Position numbers and translations under genes: made by a program | In this document: positions 46,837 through 57,690 of the stretch, piece after piece | Layout: every line of letters begins with the position of its first letter | Position numbering within the stretch: position 1 is the stretch's first letter | The notes under the pieces: generated by a model | Told to the model about the DNA's origin: nothing | The model's input: the letters and a program-made list of their open reading frames with translations, nothing else | Database searches by the model: none | From: Pseudomonas sp. PDM14 | GTDB taxonomy: Bacteria; Pseudomonadota; Gammaproteobacteria; Pseudomonadales; Pseudomonadaceae | Assembly: GCF_014851905.1 (NCBI RefSeq) | Contig: NZ_JACVAQ010000001.1 | Location: forward strand, 496,001-560,000 | DNA length: 64,000 nucleotides | Reading direction: 5' to 3'

Positions 46837-47628
46837 TCAGGCAAGCGCCGCCTCGGCACGCCAGGCGGGCAGCCAGGCCAGTGTCTGCGCGGTGGCCCGG
46901 GTCGGCCGGTACTCGGCGGCCAGCCAGCCTGCATAACCGCTCTGGCGCAAGGCTTCCAGCAACGGCGCGAACGTCACCGTGCCGCTGCCGGGCTCGCCAC
47001 GTCCCGGGCAATCGGCGAACTGCACATGACCGATACGCCCCGCCAGCAGCGCGATGCCCGCCTCGATATCCACGCCCTGGCGAGCCATGTGGTAGAGGTC
47101 GAACTGCGCCAGGCAGTTGGGATGGTCGACCGCCCGCAACAACTCGTCGAGGTGCTGCGGGGTGTTGATCAGGAAGCCGGGGATATCCAGCGGGTTGATC
47201 GCCTCGCACAGCACGCGGATGCCCAACGGCTGAAACGCCTGCGCAGCCTGGCGCAGGTTGGCGACCAGGGTCTGCAGTGCCTCCTCGCGGCTGACGCCTT
47301 CGGCCAGCCGCCCCGGCAGCACGTTGACGCACTGCGGGCGCACCATGGCCGCGTAGGTCAGCGCCTGCTGCAACACTGCAGCGAACTCGGCCTGCCGTGC
47401 CGGCACCGCCGCCAGGCCCGGACCGCCGGCCAGGAAGTCCCCCGCCGGCAGGTTGATCAACACCAGCGGCAGGCCGGCACGTTCCAGCGCTTCCTTGAAA
47501 CGGATCGCCGGCACTTCGTAGGGGAACTGCACTTCCACGCCCTCGAAACCGGCGGCGGCAGCGGCGACGATGCGATCGATCAGGGGCAGGTCGCTGAACA
47601 GCAGCGAGAGGTTGGCGGCGATCTTCAT
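46837..47628 (-). CDS. hyi: Hydroxypyruvate isomerase family protein
   Basis: A 263-residue TIM-barrel sugar isomerase. MKIAANLSLLFSDLPLIDRI at the start, AGFEGVEVQFPYE near 26, LCEAINPLDIPGFLI near 139 and QFDLYHMARQG near 174 are typical of Hyi/OtnI. It would interconvert hydroxypyruvate and tartronate semialdehyde in glyoxylate or allantoin-type metabolism. It overlaps the reductase gene upstream by four bases. The usual partner, glyoxylate carboligase (gcl), is not in this window. Confidence 0.88.
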   Translation of the reverse strand: MKIAANLSLLFSDLPLIDRIVAAAAAGFEGVEVQFPYEVPAIRFKEALERAGLPLVLINLPAGDFLAGGPGLAAVPARQAEFAAVLQQALTYAAMVRPQCVNVLPGRLAEGVSREEALQTLVANLRQAAQAFQPLGIRVLCEAINPLDIPGFLINTPQHLDELLRAVDHPNCLAQFDLYHMARQGVDIEAGIALLAGRIGHVQFADCPGRGEPGSGTVTFAPLLEALRQSGYAGWLAAEYRPTRATAQTLAWLPAWRAEAALA

Positions 47629-48512
47629 GGTTGATCCTTTCGGTAAAGCTGTACCAGCGTGGCGGGGTCTTGCTGCAGGTAGCCCTGGCTGCCGTGCAGG
47701 CGCATCAGTTGGGCGGCGAGCCCGCTCATCGGCGCGGCACTGCCCTGCTCATGCGCCAGCTTCGCCGCTGTGTCGAGGTCCTTGAGCAGCGTACGCACGT
47801 GCCACTTGATCGGCTCGAAACAGCGCTCGGCCATCTGCGGTGCAAGAATCTGCAGCGGTTTGGAGTCGGCGAAGCCGCCGGCAAGTGCCGGGGCAATCAG
47901 GCGGGCATCCACGCCGGCCTGCTCGGCCAGGGCCACCACTTCGGCGATCACCAGGGCGTTGCAGGCGACGATCATCTGGTTGCACACCTTGGTCACCTGC
48001 CCGGCGCCGACCTCCCCCATGCGTGTCAGGCGCTGACCGAGCTGCGCCAGCACCGGCGCGACGCGGTCGATGTCCACCTGCCGCCCGCCCGCCATGATCG
48101 CCAGCGTGCCGGCCTCGGCGCCGGGAGTGCCACCGGACACCGGCGCATCGACCCAGTGCACACCGGTCTTGTCCAGCAGCTCAGCGGCCATCTCCCGCGT
48201 GCTCGCCGGGTCGGTGCTGGACAGGTCGACCAGCACCTGCCCCACCCGGGCGTTCTCGGCGATGCCCCCGGCACCGAAGATCACCTCACGCACCGCCGCG
48301 GTATCGGCCAGGCACAGCAGGATGATGTCGGCGCCGCCCAGCGCGGCCGGGCTGTCGGCGCGCTGGGCGCCCTGTTCGAGCAAGGCCGTGCACTTGTCCG
48401 GCGAACGATTCCACACCATGAGCGGGTAACCGGCCGCCAGCAGGCGACGGCACATGGGCAGCCCCATCAGACCAATGCCGGCAAAGGCGAGCGTGGGCAG
48501 GGATGACGACAT
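47625..48512 (-). CDS. Tartronate semialdehyde reductase/3-hydroxyisobutyrate dehydrogenase family
   Basis: A 295-residue beta-hydroxyacid dehydrogenase. The N-terminal Rossmann motif FAGIGLMGLPMCRRLLAAG lies near residue 9. VDAPVSGGTPGAEAGTLAIM near 120 is the substrate loop, and GAGQVTKVCNQMIVA near 168 contains the catalytic Lys. Together with the coupled hydroxypyruvate isomerase, reduction of tartronate semialdehyde to glycerate (GlxR/GarR) is the best guess; 3-hydroxyisobutyrate cannot be excluded. The ATG at 48512 fits the family N-terminus. Confidence 0.88.
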   Translation of the reverse strand: MSSSLPTLAFAGIGLMGLPMCRRLLAAGYPLMVWNRSPDKCTALLEQGAQRADSPAALGGADIILLCLADTAAVREVIFGAGGIAENARVGQVLVDLSSTDPASTREMAAELLDKTGVHWVDAPVSGGTPGAEAGTLAIMAGGRQVDIDRVAPVLAQLGQRLTRMGEVGAGQVTKVCNQMIVACNALVIAEVVALAEQAGVDARLIAPALAGGFADSKPLQILAPQMAERCFEPIKWHVRTLLKDLDTAAKLAHEQGSAAPMSGLAAQLMRLHGSQGYLQQDPATLVQLYRKDQP

Positions 48513-48634
48513 GGAACAACTCCGCCAGAAGACGCAAAGAATGGCTTGCGCAGGCTGCCGAAACATCCTGCACAACATATAAGGAGGGAGAGTCTACCGC
48601 AGCCCGACCGATGACCGGGCTGCACAGGCAGCCA

Positions 48635-48994
48635 TTACAGGCCGTCCTGCTCCAGGTGATCGAGGTCCACCGTATCGCCCGACTGGACGCCGAGCTTCTC
48701 GCGGATGTCCTCGAACATGCGGTCGTAGGCGTCGTGCCCACGCATGATCAGTCCATGCTGGGTGGGCAGGCCGTGCTTGGCGGCGATACGCGTGGCCACG
48801 CTGGCGAAATTGAAGGCGGTGTCGCGGTGCAGCTCGAAGGTTTCTTCGAAAGCCTTGCCTTCGATGCTGCCCTGCAGCCGGCAGTGCAGCATGGGCCCTT
48901 CCTTGGCGTCCTGGCGTACGTCGTAATGGAAGTCGATGGTGAAGTCCGGCTGGCCAGGTGAACTGCTGCGATGCAGGTGTCCGGGAGTAAACAT
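48635..48994 (-). CDS. Hypothetical protein (DUF5064-like)
   Basis: The 119-residue soluble protein begins MFTPGHLHRSS, then FTIDFHYDVRQDAKEG and LHCRLQGSIEGKAFEETFEL. The pattern resembles Pseudomonas proteins classed as DUF5064 (from memory). Function unknown. It stands alone; no neighbour suggests a pathway. Confidence 0.75.
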   Translation of the reverse strand: MFTPGHLHRSSSPGQPDFTIDFHYDVRQDAKEGPMLHCRLQGSIEGKAFEETFELHRDTAFNFASVATRIAAKHGLPTQHGLIMRGHDAYDRMFEDIREKLGVQSGDTVDLDHLEQDGL

Positions 48995-49061
48995 GAGGGC
49001 TGCTCCAGAAGGGTCAGAAGCTCATTCTAGACGGCTCTGCCGGCTACGCCCGCGCACCCAT

Positions 49062-49379
49062 TCAGTGCAGCGAGACGTTACTGGTGCGCTCCTGTGCCAG
49101 CACCCAGGGCGCCACGACCACCGCCCAGAGTTGCGGGTCGCGCGCGAGCAGGTCTTCGGCCTGCGACGTTTCGACCTTGCCTACCTGGCCGGCCTGTAGC
49201 CACTGAGCTACTTTGCCCTGATCGTCCTCGGCCACGGCCAGCGCGACCTCCACCAGATCGAGCGAGCCGTCGACCCACAACAGCGCACCGCGGGCGAAGA
49301 ATGGCTGCAGTTCCTGCCAGGTGATCGGAGCCGTTTCGCCAAGCAGCTTGGCATAGAGGGTGCTAGGTTGTTCTGTCAT
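49062..49379 (-). CDS. DUF2288 domain-containing protein
   Basis: The 105-residue protein begins TLYAKLLGETAPITWQELQP and continues FARGALLWVDGSLDLVEVAL, the DUF2288 pattern; a VAQWLQAGQVGKVE segment follows. Cytoplasmic, function unknown. The ATG at 49379 is favoured because the family sequence starts there. Confidence 0.85.
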   Translation of the reverse strand: MTEQPSTLYAKLLGETAPITWQELQPFFARGALLWVDGSLDLVEVALAVAEDDQGKVAQWLQAGQVGKVETSQAEDLLARDPQLWAVVVAPWVLAQERTSNVSLH

Positions 49380-49710
49380 GACTTGCCCTGTGCGTGAGCA
49401 CGCGATTGGAAGCGGACGCGAATGATAGCGTCGCCCCTTCACCAGGCAAATCAGCAACGAAACACGGCGTCACGGAAAGCGCTTCAGCAAGACTGCACAG
49501 TCACGGATTGCAGCGCCGTTATTCTGTACGTTTGTTTCAATTAAGCGACACCCACCTACCATGCCCCGATTTGCTGGCTTTTCAAGCCGCGAAACGGAGT
49601 TCTACACTGTGCCGGTACAGTTGCCGGGGGTGTGGCCGGTGAACCTGATCGGTCCTGCAGCTTTGGCCGCATGGATTACAACAACGAAAACACAAAAAGA
49701 GTGGAGCACT
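49380..49710. other. Long leader region upstream of braC
   Basis: These 331 bases hold the promoters of the divergent DUF2288 gene and of braC. The frame is open upstream of the braC ATG, but without a signal peptide or family sequence. I saw no convincing -10/-35 pair or riboswitch fold. Confidence 0.5.
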
Positions 49711-50835
49711 ATGAACAAGGCTAGCAAGCAAGTTTCCAAGCTGTTCGCCGCCATGGCTCTGGCTGGCATGACCAGCTATTCGATGGCAGCTGACACCATC
49801 AAGATCGCCCTGGCCGGCCCGGTTACCGGCGCTGTTGCCCAGTACGGCGAAATGCAGTTCGTCGGTGCCAAAATGGCCATCGAGCAGATCAACAAGGCTG
49901 GCGGCGTGAATGGCGCCCAGCTCGAAGGCGTGGTCTATGACGATGCCTGCGACCCGAAACAAGCCGTGGCCGTCGCCAACAAGATCGTCAACGACGAAGT
50001 CAAATACGTGGTCGGCCACCTGTGCTCCAGCTCCACCCAGCCGGCTTCGGACATCTACGAAGACGAAGGCATCCTGATGATCACCGCGGCGTCCACCAGC
50101 CCGGAAATCACCAGCCGTGGCTACCAGCTGGTCTTCCGCACCATCGGTCTGGACAGCCTGCAAGGCCCGACCGCCGGCAACTTCATCGCCGACCACGTCA
50201 AGCCGAAAAGCGTTGCCGTGATCCACGACAAGCAGCAGTACGGTGAAGGCATCGCCACCGCGGTCAAGCAGACCCTGGAAGGCAAAGGCACCAAGGTCGC
50301 CCTGTTCGAAGGCATCAACGCCGGCGACAAGGATTTCTCCGCCCTGATCGCCAAGCTCAAGCAAGCCGGTGTCGACTTCGTCTACTACGGCGGCTACCAC
50401 CCGGAACTGGGCCTGCTGCTGCGTCAGACCAAAGAGAAAGGCCTGACCATCAAGTTCATGGGTCCGGAAGGCGTGGGTAACAAGGAAATCTCGGCCATCG
50501 CCGGCCCGGCTTCCGAAGGCCTGCTGGTCACCCTGCCGAAGTCGTTCGACCAGGATCCGAAAAACCAGGCTCTGGTTGACGCCTTCAAAGCGAAGAAAGA
50601 AGACCCGAGCGGTCCGTTCGTATTCCCGGCTTACGCCGCCGTGCAAGTCATTGCCGAAGGCATCAAGAAAGCCGGCGAAAACGACACGGCCAAGGTTGCC
50701 GAAGCACTGCGCGCCAACAGCTTCGACACCCCGACCGGTTCCCTCGCCTTCGACGAGAAGGGCGACCTGAAGGACTTCAACTTCGTGGTTTACGAGTGGC
50801 ACCAGGACGGCACCAAGACCGAAGCCGCCCACTAA
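49711..50835 (+). CDS. braC: Branched-chain amino acid ABC transporter, periplasmic binding protein
   Basis: The 374-residue periplasmic protein binds Leu/Ile/Val (and often Ala/Thr) and delivers them to BraDE. A signal peptide covers residues 1-26 (ending SYSMA, then ADTIKIALAGP). Conserved blocks of the LIV family follow: QYGEMQFVGAKMAIEQINKA, VYDDACDPKQAVAVANKI, and CSSSTQPASDIYEDEGI. Length matches P. aeruginosa BraC (373). A GTGGAGC site precedes the ATG. A terminator hairpin separates it from braD, consistent with higher expression of the binding protein. Confidence 0.96.
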   Translation: MNKASKQVSKLFAAMALAGMTSYSMAADTIKIALAGPVTGAVAQYGEMQFVGAKMAIEQINKAGGVNGAQLEGVVYDDACDPKQAVAVANKIVNDEVKYVVGHLCSSSTQPASDIYEDEGILMITAASTSPEITSRGYQLVFRTIGLDSLQGPTAGNFIADHVKPKSVAVIHDKQQYGEGIATAVKQTLEGKGTKVALFEGINAGDKDFSALIAKLKQAGVDFVYYGGYHPELGLLLRQTKEKGLTIKFMGPEGVGNKEISAIAGPASEGLLVTLPKSFDQDPKNQALVDAFKAKKEDPSGPFVFPAYAAVQVIAEGIKKAGENDTAKVAEALRANSFDTPTGSLAFDEKGDLKDFNFVVYEWHQDGTKTEAAH

Positions 50836-50864
50836 AAAAGAAAGGGGCTTCCCCGCCTGAACCC

Positions 50865-50892
50865 AAAGCCCACTGCCTATGCAGTGGGCTTT
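50865..50892 (+). terminator. Terminator/attenuator between braC and braD
   Basis: AAAGCCCACTGC and GCAGTGGGCTTT form a perfect 12-base stem around CTAT, followed by GTTTATT. It probably ends most braC transcripts, with partial readthrough into braDEFG. Confidence 0.85.
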
Positions 50893-50964
50893 GTTTATTA
50901 AGAGAATTCCGGTCTTACGCTGCGCCACAAGCGCTGCCTTGCGTAGCGACCCAGGAGTTAGGCA

Positions 50965-51881
<917 letters not shown>

Positions 51882-51885
<4 letters not shown>

Positions 51886-53135
51886 GCAAGAATCTCAAGA
51901 CGGCCATTTTCAGTACCGTCCTGCTGCTGCTGATCTCCTACCCCATCCTGGGCCTCAAGCTCAGCGTCATCGGCATCAGCCTGCAGGTGCATGGCGCCAG
52001 CGAGCAGACCCTGTGGACCATCGGCATCGCCGCGGTGCTGATGTTCACCTGGCAAATGCTGCGCGACAAACTGCCGGGCCAGGGCCGCTTCGGCAGCCTG
52101 GTGCCTGCCATGCCGCAGCAGGTCAAGGACACCCTGACCCTGCCCAGCGTGCAGCGCTGGATTCTCGTCGCCCTGTTCGTGGTCGCCCTGGCCTGGCCGT
52201 TCTTCGGCTCGCGCGCGGCGGTGGACATCGCCACGCTGGTGCTGATCTACGTGATGCTGGCCATCGGCCTGAACATCGTCGTGGGCCTCGCCGGCCTGCT
52301 CGACCTGGGCTATGTCGGTTTCTATGCCGTTGGCGCCTACACCTACGCCCTGCTCGCCGAGTACGCGGGTTTCGGTTTTTGGACCGCGCTGCCCATCGCC
52401 GGCCTGGCGGCTGCGACCTTCGGCTTCCTGCTCGGTTTCCCGGTGCTGCGCCTGCGCGGTGACTACCTGGCCATCGTCACCCTCGGCTTCGGTGAAATCA
52501 TCCGCATCCTGCTGCGCAACCTGACCAACATCACCGGTGGTCCGAACGGCATCAGCTCGATCCCCAAACCAGAGCTGTTCGGCCTGTCGTTCGACCGCCG
52601 CGCCGCCGAAGGCGGGCAGACGCTGCATGACTTCCTCGGCATTGCCTACAACTCCAGCTACAAGGTGATCTTCCTCTACCTGATCGCCCTGCTGCTGGTG
52701 TCCCTGGCGCTGATCGTGATCAACCGCCTGATGCGCATGCCGATCGGTCGCGCCTGGGAAGCGCTGCGCGAAGACGAAATCGCCTGCCGCGCACTCGGCC
52801 TCAACCCGACCACCGTCAAGCTCTCGGCCTTCACCATCGGCGCCTGCTTCGCCGGCTTTGCCGGTAGCTTCTTCGCCGCGCGCCAGGGCCTGGTCACGCC
52901 CGAGTCCTTCACCTTCATCGAGTCGGCCATGATCCTGGCCATCGTCGTGCTCGGCGGCATGGGCTCGCAACTGGGGATCATCTTCGCCGCCATCGTCATG
53001 GTGCTGCTGCAGGAAATGCGCGACTTCAACGAGTACCGCATGCTGATCTTCGGCCTGACCATGATCGTGATGATGATCTGGCGTCCGCAGGGCCTGCTGC
53101 CCATGCAACGCCCCCACCTGGAGTTGAAACCATGA
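51882..53135 (+). CDS. braE: Branched-chain amino acid ABC transporter permease (LivM type)
   Basis: The 417-residue permease has an N-terminal extension of three helices (residues 1-120) typical of LivM. The conserved core follows: [20 protein letters not shown] near 130, [18 protein letters not shown] near 190, and the ATPase-contact loop [20 protein letters not shown] near 289. It overlaps braD and braF by four bases each, so translation is coupled. Confidence 0.95.
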
Positions 53136-53899
53136 GCCGCCCGATTCTTGAAGTCAGCGGGCTGACCATGCGCTTCGGCGGCCTGCTGGCCGTCAACAAT
53201 GTCGCCCTGTCCGTACAGCCCAAGCAGGTCGTTTCGATGATCGGCCCCAACGGTGCGGGCAAGACCACCGTGTTCAACTGCCTGACCGGTTTCTACCAGC
53301 CCACCGACGGCGTGATCCTGCTCGACGGCGAGGCCATCCAGGGCCTGCCGGGCCACAAGATCGCGCGCAAGGGCGTGGTGCGTACGTTCCAGAACGTTCG
53401 CCTGTTCAAGGAAATGACTGCGGTGGAGAACCTGCTGGTCGCCCAGCACCGCCACATCAACACCAATTTCCTCTCCGGCCTGCTGAAGACCCCGGGCTTT
53501 CGCAAGAGCGAGCGCGAGGCCATGGAATACGCCGCCCACTGGCTGGAACAGGTCAACCTGACCGACGTCGCCAACCGCCCTGCCGGCACCCTCGCCTATG
53601 GCCAGCAACGCCGCCTGGAAATCGCCCGCTGCATGATGACGCGCCCGCGCATCCTCATGCTCGACGAGCCTGCGGCCGGCCTGAACCCGCGGGAAACCGA
53701 GGACCTCAAGGCGCTGATCAGCCTGCTGCGCAATGAGCATGACGTGACCGTCCTGCTGATCGAGCACGACATGCACCTGGTCATGAGCATTTCCGACCAC
53801 ATCTACGTGGTCAACCAGGGCACACCCCTGGCCAACGGCACACCGGAGCAGATACGCAACAACCCGGACGTCATCAAAGCCTATCTGGGGGAAGCCTAA
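53132..53899 (+). CDS. braF: Branched-chain amino acid ABC transporter ATPase (LivG type)
   Basis: A 255-residue cytoplasmic ATPase. Walker A is GPNGAGKTT near residue 38, the signature region is [13 protein letters not shown] near 152, and Walker B is [13 protein letters not shown] near 173. [11 protein letters not shown] (Q-loop) lies near 82. The C-terminal LivG extension ([20 protein letters not shown]) is complete. It precedes braG by two bases. Confidence 0.95.
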   Translation: MSRPILEVSGLTMRFGGLLAVNNVALSVQPKQVVSMIGPNGAGKTTVFNCLTGFYQPTDGVILLDGEAIQGLPGHKIARKGVVRTFQNVRLFKEMTAVENLLVAQHRHINTNFLSGLLKTPGFRKSEREAMEYAAHWLEQVNLTDVANRPAGTLAYGQQRRLEIARCMMTRPRILMLDEPAAGLNPRETEDLKALISLLRNEHDVTVLLIEHDMHLVMSISDHIYVVNQGTPLANGTPEQIRNNPDVIKAYLGEA

Positions 53900-53901
53900 T
53901 C

Positions 53902-54603
53902 ATGCTGCGTTTTGAAAACGTCTCCACCTTCTACGGCAAGATCCAGGCGCTGCACGACGTCAGCATCGAAGTGCAGCAGGGCGAGATCGTCACCCTGATC
54001 GGTGCCAACGGCGCGGGCAAATCGACCCTGCTGATGACCCTGTGCGGCTCGCCGCGTGCCTCCAGCGGCAGCATCCGCTACATGGGTGAAGAGCTGGTCG
54101 GCCTTGATTCCTCGGTCATCATGCGCAAGAGCATCGCGGTCGTGCCGGAAGGTCGCCGCGTGTTCGCGCGCCTGACCGTCGAGGAAAACCTGGCCATGGG
54201 CGGGTTCTTCGGCAGCAAGGCCGACAACCAGGAGCAGCTGGACAAGGTGCTGCACCTGTTCCCGCGCCTCAAGGAACGCTTCGAGCAGCGCGCCGGCACC
54301 ATGTCCGGCGGCGAACAGCAAATGCTTGCCATCGGCCGTGCGCTGATGAGCAAGCCCAAGCTGCTGCTGCTCGACGAGCCGTCGCTGGGCCTGGCGCCGA
54401 TCATCATCCAGCAGATCTTCGACATCATCGAACAGCTGCGCACGGAAGGCGTGACCGTGTTCCTGGTCGAGCAGAACGCCAACCAGGCGCTCAAGCTGGC
54501 CGACCGCGCGTACGTGCTGGAAAACGGTCGCATCGTCATGCAAGGCAGCGGTGCCGAGCTGCTGGTCGACCCCAAGGTGCGCGACGCCTACCTCGGCGGC
54601 TGA
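53902..54603 (+). CDS. braG: Branched-chain amino acid ABC transporter ATPase (LivF type)
   Basis: A 233-residue ATPase partner of BraF. Walker A is GANGAGKST near residue 33, the ABC signature is MSGGEQQMLAIGRAL near 134, and Walker B is LLLLDEPSLGLAP near 154. VPEGRRVFARLTVEENL near 87 is a LivF hallmark. It is last in the operon and is followed by a strong terminator. Confidence 0.95.
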   Translation: MLRFENVSTFYGKIQALHDVSIEVQQGEIVTLIGANGAGKSTLLMTLCGSPRASSGSIRYMGEELVGLDSSVIMRKSIAVVPEGRRVFARLTVEENLAMGGFFGSKADNQEQLDKVLHLFPRLKERFEQRAGTMSGGEQQMLAIGRALMSKPKLLLLDEPSLGLAPIIIQQIFDIIEQLRTEGVTVFLVEQNANQALKLADRAYVLENGRIVMQGSGAELLVDPKVRDAYLGG

Positions 54604-54620
54604 CGTTTGCGGCGCGAATG

Positions 54621-54646
54621 AAAACGGCCCCGCGCGGGCCGTTTTT
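54621..54646 (+). terminator. Intrinsic terminator after braG
   Basis: AAAACGGCCC and GGGCCGTTTT pair around CGCGC, followed by further T. It closes the braCDEFG transcript. Confidence 0.92.
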
Positions 54647-54830
54647 CATTTTCCTCGCCCGACCTGACGGACGTCAGGCACGCTACCTGTCACCTCTATA
54701 GAATCGCCGCCTCCTTTCTGCGCCTATCGTTATCCGATGGCTTCGCAGAACCGAAAGCCGACCAGACCTCGGCCGCCAGCCCGCAGCGCCCACCCACAGG
54801 GGGCACTGCCGAACCACAGGAACACGACAT

Positions 54831-56066
54831 ATGACCCTCCGCCCACTGCTGCAGCTGATCACCGGCACCAGCCTGGTCCTGCAGATTGCCATCGGCCTGG
54901 TGGCCGGCATCCTCCTCGCCCTGCTCGCTCCGCAGGCCACTGACGAGGTCGGCTTTCTCGGCACCCTGTTCATTTCCGCACTCAAGGCCGTGGCGCCGAT
55001 ACTGGTGTTCATCCTCGTGGCCTCGGCCATCGCCAACCACAAGCCGGGCCAGCCCACGCACATTCGCCCGATCCTGATGCTGTACCTGATCGGCACCCTC
55101 TCCGCCGCCATCGTCGCGGTGATCGCCAGCAGCCTGTGGCCTTCGACCCTGGTGCTCACGGATGCCGCCAGTGGCACCACGCCACCCGGAGGCATCGCCG
55201 AAGTGCTCAAGGCCCTGGCTCTGAACGTGGTGGACAACCCGGTCAATGCCCTGCTCAAGGGCAACTTCATTGGCATCCTGGCCTGGGCCATCGGTATCGG
55301 CATCGCCATTCGCCACGGCAGCGAGACCACCCGCGCGGTATTCACCGACCTGGCGCATGGCGTCACCCTGATCGTGCGCGTGGTCATCCGATGCGCGCCG
55401 CTGGGCATATTCGGTCTGGTCGCCACCACGTTCGCCGACGCCGGTCTCAAGGCTCTGGCCGGCTATGCCCACTTGCTGATAGTGCTGGTCGGCTGCATGG
55501 CGTTCGTCGCGCTGGTGGTCAACCCGCTGATCGTGTTCAGTCAGATCCGCCGCAACCCCTATCCACTGGTGTTCACCTGCCTGCGCGAGAGCGGCGTCAC
55601 CGCCTTCTTCACCCGCAGTTCGGCGGCCAACGTACCGGTCAACATGCAGCTGGCCGAACGTCTGGGCCTGCACGAGGACACCTACTCGGTCTCCATCCCG
55701 CTGGGCGCGACCATCAACATGGCCGGCGCCGCCATCACCATCAGCGTGCTGGCATTGGCGGCAGCGCATACCCTGGATATCCAGGTCGACCTGCCCACCG
55801 CCATTCTGCTCTGCGTGGTCTCCGCCGTCTGCGCCTGCGGTGCTTCCGGAGTTGCCGGTGGTTCGCTGCTACTGATTCCGCTGGCCTGCAGCCTGTTCGG
55901 CGTCCCCAGCGAAGTGGCCATGCAGGTGGTGGCGATCGGCTTCATCATCGGCATCCTGCAGGATAGTGCGGAGACCGCGCTGAACTCCTCCACCGACGTG
56001 CTGTTCACCGCCGCCGCCTGCCTGGCTCGCGACGCCACATCAGAGCAGGCGCCGCCCCTGAGCTGA
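54831..56066 (+). CDS. sstT: Serine/threonine:sodium symporter SstT
   Basis: The 411-residue inner membrane protein of the dicarboxylate/amino acid:cation symporter family imports Ser and Thr with Na+. About eight helices plus two re-entrant loops are expected. Signatures are the serine-rich [17 protein letters not shown] near residue 261, [20 protein letters not shown] near 293, and [20 protein letters not shown] near 331. Length matches E. coli SstT (414). The gene is monocistronic. Confidence 0.94.
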   Translation: MTLRPLLQLITGTSLVLQIAIGLVAGILLALLAPQATDEVGFLGTLFISALKAVAPILVFILVASAIANHKPGQPTHIRPILMLYLIGTLSAAIVAVIASSLWPSTLVLTDAASGTTPPGGIAEVLKALALNVVDNPVNALLKGNFIGILAWAIGIGIAIRHGSETTRAVFTDLAHGVTLIVRVVIRCAPLGIFGLVATTFADAGLKALAGYAHLLIVLVGCMAFVALVVNPLIVFSQIRRNPYPLVFTCLRESGVTAFFTRSSAANVPVNMQLAERLGLHEDTYSVSIPLGATINMAGAAITISVLALAAAHTLDIQVDLPTAILLCVVSAVCACGASGVAGGSLLLIPLACSLFGVPSEVAMQVVAIGFIIGILQDSAETALNSSTDVLFTAAACLARDATSEQAPPLS

Positions 56067-56172
56067 TACGGTTCAGGTGATGCATGCACGACGCGTAAGG
56101 CGCGCCGTGCGCACCGATGGGGGCGGCACCTTCGCAAGGCCGTCCATACCGAGAGGCGCGCACTCTACAGAG

Positions 56173-56565
56173 CTACTGATCCCGATAGCACACCGGTGAG
56201 CTGGGCGGCCCGCGCCGCTCCAGCTCGTCCTCGAGGAACTCGGCGAGCACGCGGGCGTTGTTGTGCTGCTCGTCGCGGGCGGCGTACAGCAGGGTCAGCG
56301 TGCCGCGCTCGGCGATGTCGAGCAGGCCCTGCCAGTGCTCGGGATGACCCGCCAGCTGCTGGCGGTAGTGCTGGCGAAAGCCGGCGAACAGCGCCGGGTC
56401 ATGATCGAACTGCTGGCGCAGCGCCGCAGTAGGCGCGACCTCGCGCAGCCAGGCGTCCAGTGCCAGGGCATCCTTGCGACACCCGCGCGGCCAGAGCCGG
56501 TCGACCAGCACCCGCGTACCGTCGCTGGCGGCAATCGGCTCGTAGACGCGCCGACACTGGATCAT
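56173..56565 (-). CDS. DUF488 family protein (YeaO-like)
   Basis: The 130-residue soluble protein contains RVLVDRLWPRGCRKDALALD near residues 18-37, LREVAPTAALRQQFDHDP near 40, and GTLTLLYAARDEQHNNARVL near 88. These are the three conserved blocks of the DUF488/YeaO family. Biochemical role unknown. It lies 12 bases after the next upstream gene on the same strand, so the two are co-transcribed. Confidence 0.9.
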   Translation of the reverse strand: MIQCRRVYEPIAASDGTRVLVDRLWPRGCRKDALALDAWLREVAPTAALRQQFDHDPALFAGFRQHYRQQLAGHPEHWQGLLDIAERGTLTLLYAARDEQHNNARVLAEFLEDELERRGPPSSPVCYRDQ

Positions 56566-56577
56566 CCACCGCTCCGC

Positions 56578-56886
56578 TCAGTCTTCGTCGCCATCCTCGG
56601 CGTCATCGTTGCTGCCCACTGTCGCGCCCAGGCAGACCAGGACATGCATGCCGGCACTGTCGGCAATGCTCCAGCTGCCCTGCACCGCATCGAACACGGC
56701 CGCAGAGACCGCCGCAGCGGAGAACACCCAGACCCGCCGCGTGCGGCCGTCCATGCATTCCACGGTGAGCAGCGGCTGATCAGCCTCGGCCTGCTCGGCC
56801 AGGTCGAACTGCCAGGCGTGCAGATCATCGATCAACAGCATGTCGGCGCTCTGCAGCTCGGCGAGCAGGTCGGGGGTATCGGTCAT
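56578..56886 (-). CDS. Conserved hypothetical protein
   Basis: The 102-residue acidic protein begins TDTPDLLAELQSADMLLIDD and contains LLTVECMDGRTRRVWVFSAA. It ends in a run of Asp/Glu. The beta-strand-rich pattern looks like small Pseudomonas-restricted proteins (perhaps DUF5629, from memory). No function assigned. It precedes the DUF488 gene by 12 bases. Confidence 0.75.
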   Translation of the reverse strand: MTDTPDLLAELQSADMLLIDDLHAWQFDLAEQAEADQPLLTVECMDGRTRRVWVFSAAAVSAAVFDAVQGSWSIADSAGMHVLVCLGATVGSNDDAEDGDED

Positions 56887-56925
56887 GGCGAAATCACTGC
56901 GCAAGGAAAAGTCGAATGATAAGTC

Positions 56926-56953
56926 AGCCCGGCCGCCCTCGGCAGGCCGGGCT
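56926..56953 (-). terminator. Hairpin after yceH
   Basis: AGCCCGGCC and GGCCGGGCT form a nine-base stem around ten bases, just after the yceH stop (minus strand). The following CTTATC is only moderately T-rich, so termination is plausible but not certain. Confidence 0.5.
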
Positions 56954-56958
56954 GGGGT

Positions 56959-57624
56959 TTACTGGCCGAGCGCGCCTTCCAGCCGCGCCAGACGCTCCTC
57001 CAGCGCCGCCACCCGCGCCTCCAGCTCGGCGACACGGCCATCGTCGGCCGCACTGCTGCGCGGCGCCGCGCTGTCGGCCTGCTGCCGCGCGGCGAGCAAG
57101 GCGTCGAGGTCGCCCTGCTCACCGAGCAGGTGCATGTAGCGGTCCTCGCGCTGGCCACTCTGGCGCGGTAGCAGACAGGCAAAGCCGCGCCCTGCGAGGC
57201 GCTCCAGCTGATGCTGCACCTCGGCGGTGTCCTCGAAGGCATACAGGCGATTGCTGCGGGTGAGCAGTTCGTTGAGCGTCTGCGGGCCGCGCAACAGCAA
57301 CAGGCCGATCAGTGCCACCTGCGGCTTGACCAGTTCCAGGGTCTTGTCCGCACGCTGCTCCCAGCGGTCGGCGCGCCCGCCCATCACCAGCCGCGACAGG
57401 CCGCGACCTTCGAGGCTGCGCAGGGCCTGGCCAACCTGGCCCTCATTGAGGTTCATCAGCGGCTCGCGACTGGTCTTCTGGTTGCAGGCGAGGATCACCG
57501 CGTTGACGGTCAGCGGGTAGGTTTCCGGGGTCGTCGCCTGCTTCTCGATCAGGCAGCCGAGCACGCGGGCTTCGGCGGCACTGAGGGGTTCGTGAGCATC
57601 GGCGCTGGGGAGTTCACTGGACAT
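56959..57624 (-). CDS. YceH family protein (DUF480, UPF0502)
   Basis: The 221-residue protein has two tandem winged-helix domains. The first contains [21 protein letters not shown] near residues 18-38 and [15 protein letters not shown] near 41; the second contains [21 protein letters not shown] near 103. A C-terminal coiled coil (about 195-218; [16 protein letters not shown]) follows. Function unknown, possibly DNA-binding. The ATG at 57624 fits the family N-terminus. Confidence 0.92.
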   Translation of the reverse strand: MSSELPSADAHEPLSAAEARVLGCLIEKQATTPETYPLTVNAVILACNQKTSREPLMNLNEGQVGQALRSLEGRGLSRLVMGGRADRWEQRADKTLELVKPQVALIGLLLLRGPQTLNELLTRSNRLYAFEDTAEVQHQLERLAGRGFACLLPRQSGQREDRYMHLLGEQGDLDALLAARQQADSAAPRSSAADDGRVAELEARVAALEERLARLEGALGQ

Positions 57625-57690
57625 GCGGCACCCGTAACAGTGGAAAGAGGCGCAGCCTGACACATGCGTGCCGGGCCGCAAACGAAAAGC

